33,165 nt of DNA, taken from NCBI GenBank assembly GCA_000697335.1, contig JNEM01010838.1:1-33165 (forward strand). Reading direction: 5' to 3'. A program made the position numbers and the translations under genes. Within the stretch, counting starts at the first letter, position 1; the number at the start of each line of letters is the position of its first letter. This stretch comes from Conidiobolus incongruus B7586 (lineage: Eukaryota > Entomophthoromycota > Entomophthoromycetes > Entomophthorales > Conidiobolaceae). The notes below the pieces were generated by a model. That model did not search any database, was not told where the DNA came from, and was given only the letters and a program-made list of their open reading frames with translations. Positions 30,770 through 33,165 of the stretch are shown here, piece by piece.

Positions 30770-32180
30770 ATCTTTCACTATTTCATTACTTTCAGTTTTC
30801 AAAAATTATACAGTACATTCCTGGAATTACAATCTCGACAACCATCTAGCAGATGCTACAAAATACCGGTGTAGTTGATAGAATGAATTCGTATATACCA
30901 CTATTCCAAAGGCATGGCTTACTCAGACTACTTTTGCAAAAAAGTAGCAAATTATGAACGCTGATCAAGAGTTATTAAAATTGATAGTTATGGATCAATC
31001 TGCTTTGGATAAAATGGCTCCCCATGACTCTATTAAAGATTGTTTAATAGATATCATGTTTAGTACGAATATACTATTCTCGAATTTTTATGATTAGAAG
31101 TAGCATCGTAGAGTAATTAGTCCAATTATTAAGAGAAGATGGAATCTGAATGTTTTTAATGATTGTGTAGAAGAGTTAGTTCAAAATTTGGGCAACTCTA
31201 ATGCTAAAAATGTCGATATCAATGATTTAATCCACAGTGTCTCTAGGGTCATTCACAAAAATCATTGGCATAGAATTGGATGAAATATTATTCGAAGATA
31301 TTCCAGAGCATATGATTTGGTTTAAGTATATTACGGAGAAAGGATTAACGTCTGTTTACTTTTCCAAACTTTTGATAATCCAAAGAACCCTTTTGAGTTT
31401 GAAGCATATAAGAAATCAAACTTTGTCCACTCATTTTTTACTGAAATCATCAATACAAAGAAATATTTTCCAATCAAGCAATGATTCTGGTTTGAGAGAT
31501 ATACTGAGTTTAATATTGACACCCAGTAAAAGTGATTCCGGCAGTTTGACTGAAGAAGAGACCAAATACAATATGCTAATATTCTTTTTAGCAGATCAGG
31601 ACACTACCACATTTACCTTATGTGCCACGCCCCGTTTGTTTGCTGAGCACTCAGACATCCAAGAAAAAGTTGGACAAAATATGTTAACTGTATATGAGAA
31701 AAAAGATATGTGAATAAAAAATTACAAGTTCTCACATATGCTCAACTATATCAACTAGTGTACACACATGCGCGCATTCAAGAAGCGATGCGATTATATC
31801 CAGCAGTAAGTCAGCTGACTAATATTATTACTAAAAAAGAGATTCATTATCGAGATTATACTATTCCAACCCGTACAGCTATAAATACTTATGTATATTA
31901 CATCTATCATAATTCTGATTATTTCCAAGATTCCAATACCTTTGATTCAACTAGATTCTTAAATAAAAGTATTGATATACGGAAAATAGACTCAGATTGG
32001 TTCGCTTTCAGTGCCAGCCATTGTATGTACCAAGGAGTCAGATTCTCAATTTCCTAACTAAAAATTATACTTTCATATATTATTATATGTTACCTTGTCA
32101 AGTCAAGCGGTTCTTTACCTTCTGATAATTCACCTCAAGTAAAAAAATCATTTTTGTTTAAAACAGAAAATTTAATATTA
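30770..32180 (+). pseudogene. Broken cytochrome P450 gene
   Basis: P450 landmarks occur in order on the plus strand but in two frames with internal stops. The N-terminal part (30954-31228) has DIMFSTNILFSNFYD followed by the C-helix WKxHRR motif, in which the Trp is now TAG and another codon is TAG. The frame then shifts near 31230. The next part (31237-31713) holds the I-helix FFLADQDTTTFTL, where the usual AGxDTT glycine is Asp. After a second shift near 31710 come the K-helix QEAMRLYPAV (intact E-x-x-R), FDSTRFLN for the PERF region, and the haem loop FSASHCMYQG. There the required G, R and the haem-ligating Cys of FxxGxRxCxG are S, C and Y. Without the cysteine ligand it could not be a P450 even if expressed. 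A C-terminal trace (SLPSDNSP) reaches about 32140. Such enzymes are monooxygenases of secondary and lipid metabolism; the substrate is unknown. Confidence 0.88.
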
Positions 32181-33165
32181 ATATAGAAATTATGAAATGG
32201 CAAATTTTTTAATTTCTGATCTTTCAATCATATTATATATTTTGAAAGATTATTTATATATAAAATATATATGAAAATAAATTTTTTCAAACTATATATA
32301 TATATATTCAATTTTTATAATTTTTTTAATAAAATATTTTGATTTTAAATTTATAGTTAAATTTAATTATATTTAAATTATTACTCTATATTTTAAATAA
32401 TAAGAATTTTTTGTGATTAAAAATAAATAATCATTTTAATATATAATATATAAAAATAGATATATAGTATAAATTTAATAGTGTTTTTATTATTAATAAC
32501 TTTTTCTATGTTTTTGGTAAACCTCTAATATTTAAAAAATAATTATTTTTATTAAAGACTAAAATTTAATAATTTTATAAATCAATTAAATTTTCCTCTA
32601 AAAAATTTTTTTGTAACTTATTTATTTACTTAAAATAATTATAATTACATAAGTCAAAATTCAAAAATATATTAAATATAGTAGTTTTTTCTAGTTATTT
32701 TTAATTAGAAAGATTTTACAATTTTAACTTTATATATTTTTATAATTATTATATAAAATAATAAGACTTTTTAAATTATATTAAGAATACCAAGTAAAAA
32801 TAATTATATTTAAAAAAAAATATAAAATTTATCATTAATTAATTTTCTTTCAAAAATTAAATAGGAATAGCATATATTATTATAATAAATTATAATAATT
32901 AATATTTATTTAATAATAAAATATTTATTTAAAGAAATTTATAAAGGAGGTTAATTTAACTTAATTTAACACTTTGACTTATATTTAAATAAAGGATTAT
33001 ATAAAATAGTTTAAAATTTATTAGTTGTAATGATTTATTATATTATCTTTAATTTTTAGGTATACCTTAATAGGTTCTATTTAATAAAAGTTATTTTAAT
33101 TATTTTAAGCTTTAGTTAAATTATATGATATCTATTTTATATTTTTATTAATTAATATTAGTTTA
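32181..33165. other. AT-rich terminal stretch, no gene seen
   Basis: Among the most AT-rich DNA in the window, with stops in all frames and a short TA run near 32295-32309. Nothing is recognisable. Confidence 0.6.

Noticed and set aside
1-33165. CRISPR arrays, rRNA genes, replication origins or bacterial operon signals
   Set aside because: No regularly spaced repeats, no rRNA-like segments, and the gene structure is eukaryotic throughout.

Overview
This window is very AT-rich nuclear DNA, almost certainly from a fungus. The evidence is a GPI-type GH18 chitinase, short introns (35-62 nt, GTAAGT-like donors, CTAAC/CTTAAT-like branch sites), PEX2, a Mis6/CENP-I kinetochore protein, an Npy1-type NADH pyrophosphatase and a standard-code tRNA-Ser. 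Low GC, many small introns and remnants that look like rhodopsin-type receptors suggest an early-diverging lineage, for instance Entomophthoromycotina (Conidiobolus-like). That placement is inference and was not tested.

Layout. 1-11 kb is a gene graveyard. It holds a full-length but stop-riddled Tc1/mariner transposon (598-1824), long anonymous AT-rich DNA, and two tandem decayed copies of one multi-exon membrane-protein gene (about 5.05-6.09 kb and 7.03-7.99 kb). Two short remnants of another family follow (9.6-9.9 kb and 10.5 kb). From 11.9 to 28.7 kb lie the live genes: GPI chitinase (+), NIPSNAP (+, 4 exons), a CsbD-like small protein (+), NADH pyrophosphatase (+, 10 exons), PEX2 (-, 6 exons), tRNA-Ser(GCU) (-), a two-CBS-domain protein (+, 2 exons) and CENP-I/Mis6 (-, 13 exons). 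A solo-LTR-like fossil (16830-17162) lies between NIPSNAP and the CsbD-like gene. A probable decayed gene of unknown family (18945-19464) follows the latter. From 29.4 kb onward decay resumes, with a possible MFS transporter scrap and a broken cytochrome P450, and the window ends in featureless AT-rich sequence.

How the genes relate. The genes are mostly unrelated housekeeping and wall functions. One link stands out: the NADH pyrophosphatase (peroxisomal in yeast and mammals) and the peroxisome-biogenesis RING ligase PEX2 converge tail to tail, with 32 bp between stop codons. The CBS-domain gene and CENP-I converge with only 15 bp between stops. All spliced models were built by hand, and every CDS length is a multiple of three with family-consistent residues across the junctions.

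I found no convincing new multi-gene system. The most informative signals are the transition-only, TAA/TAG-only decay of the Tc1 element with a similar pattern in the P450 haem loop (resembling repeat-induced point mutation), a 10-nt micro-exon, and the very tight convergent gene pairs.
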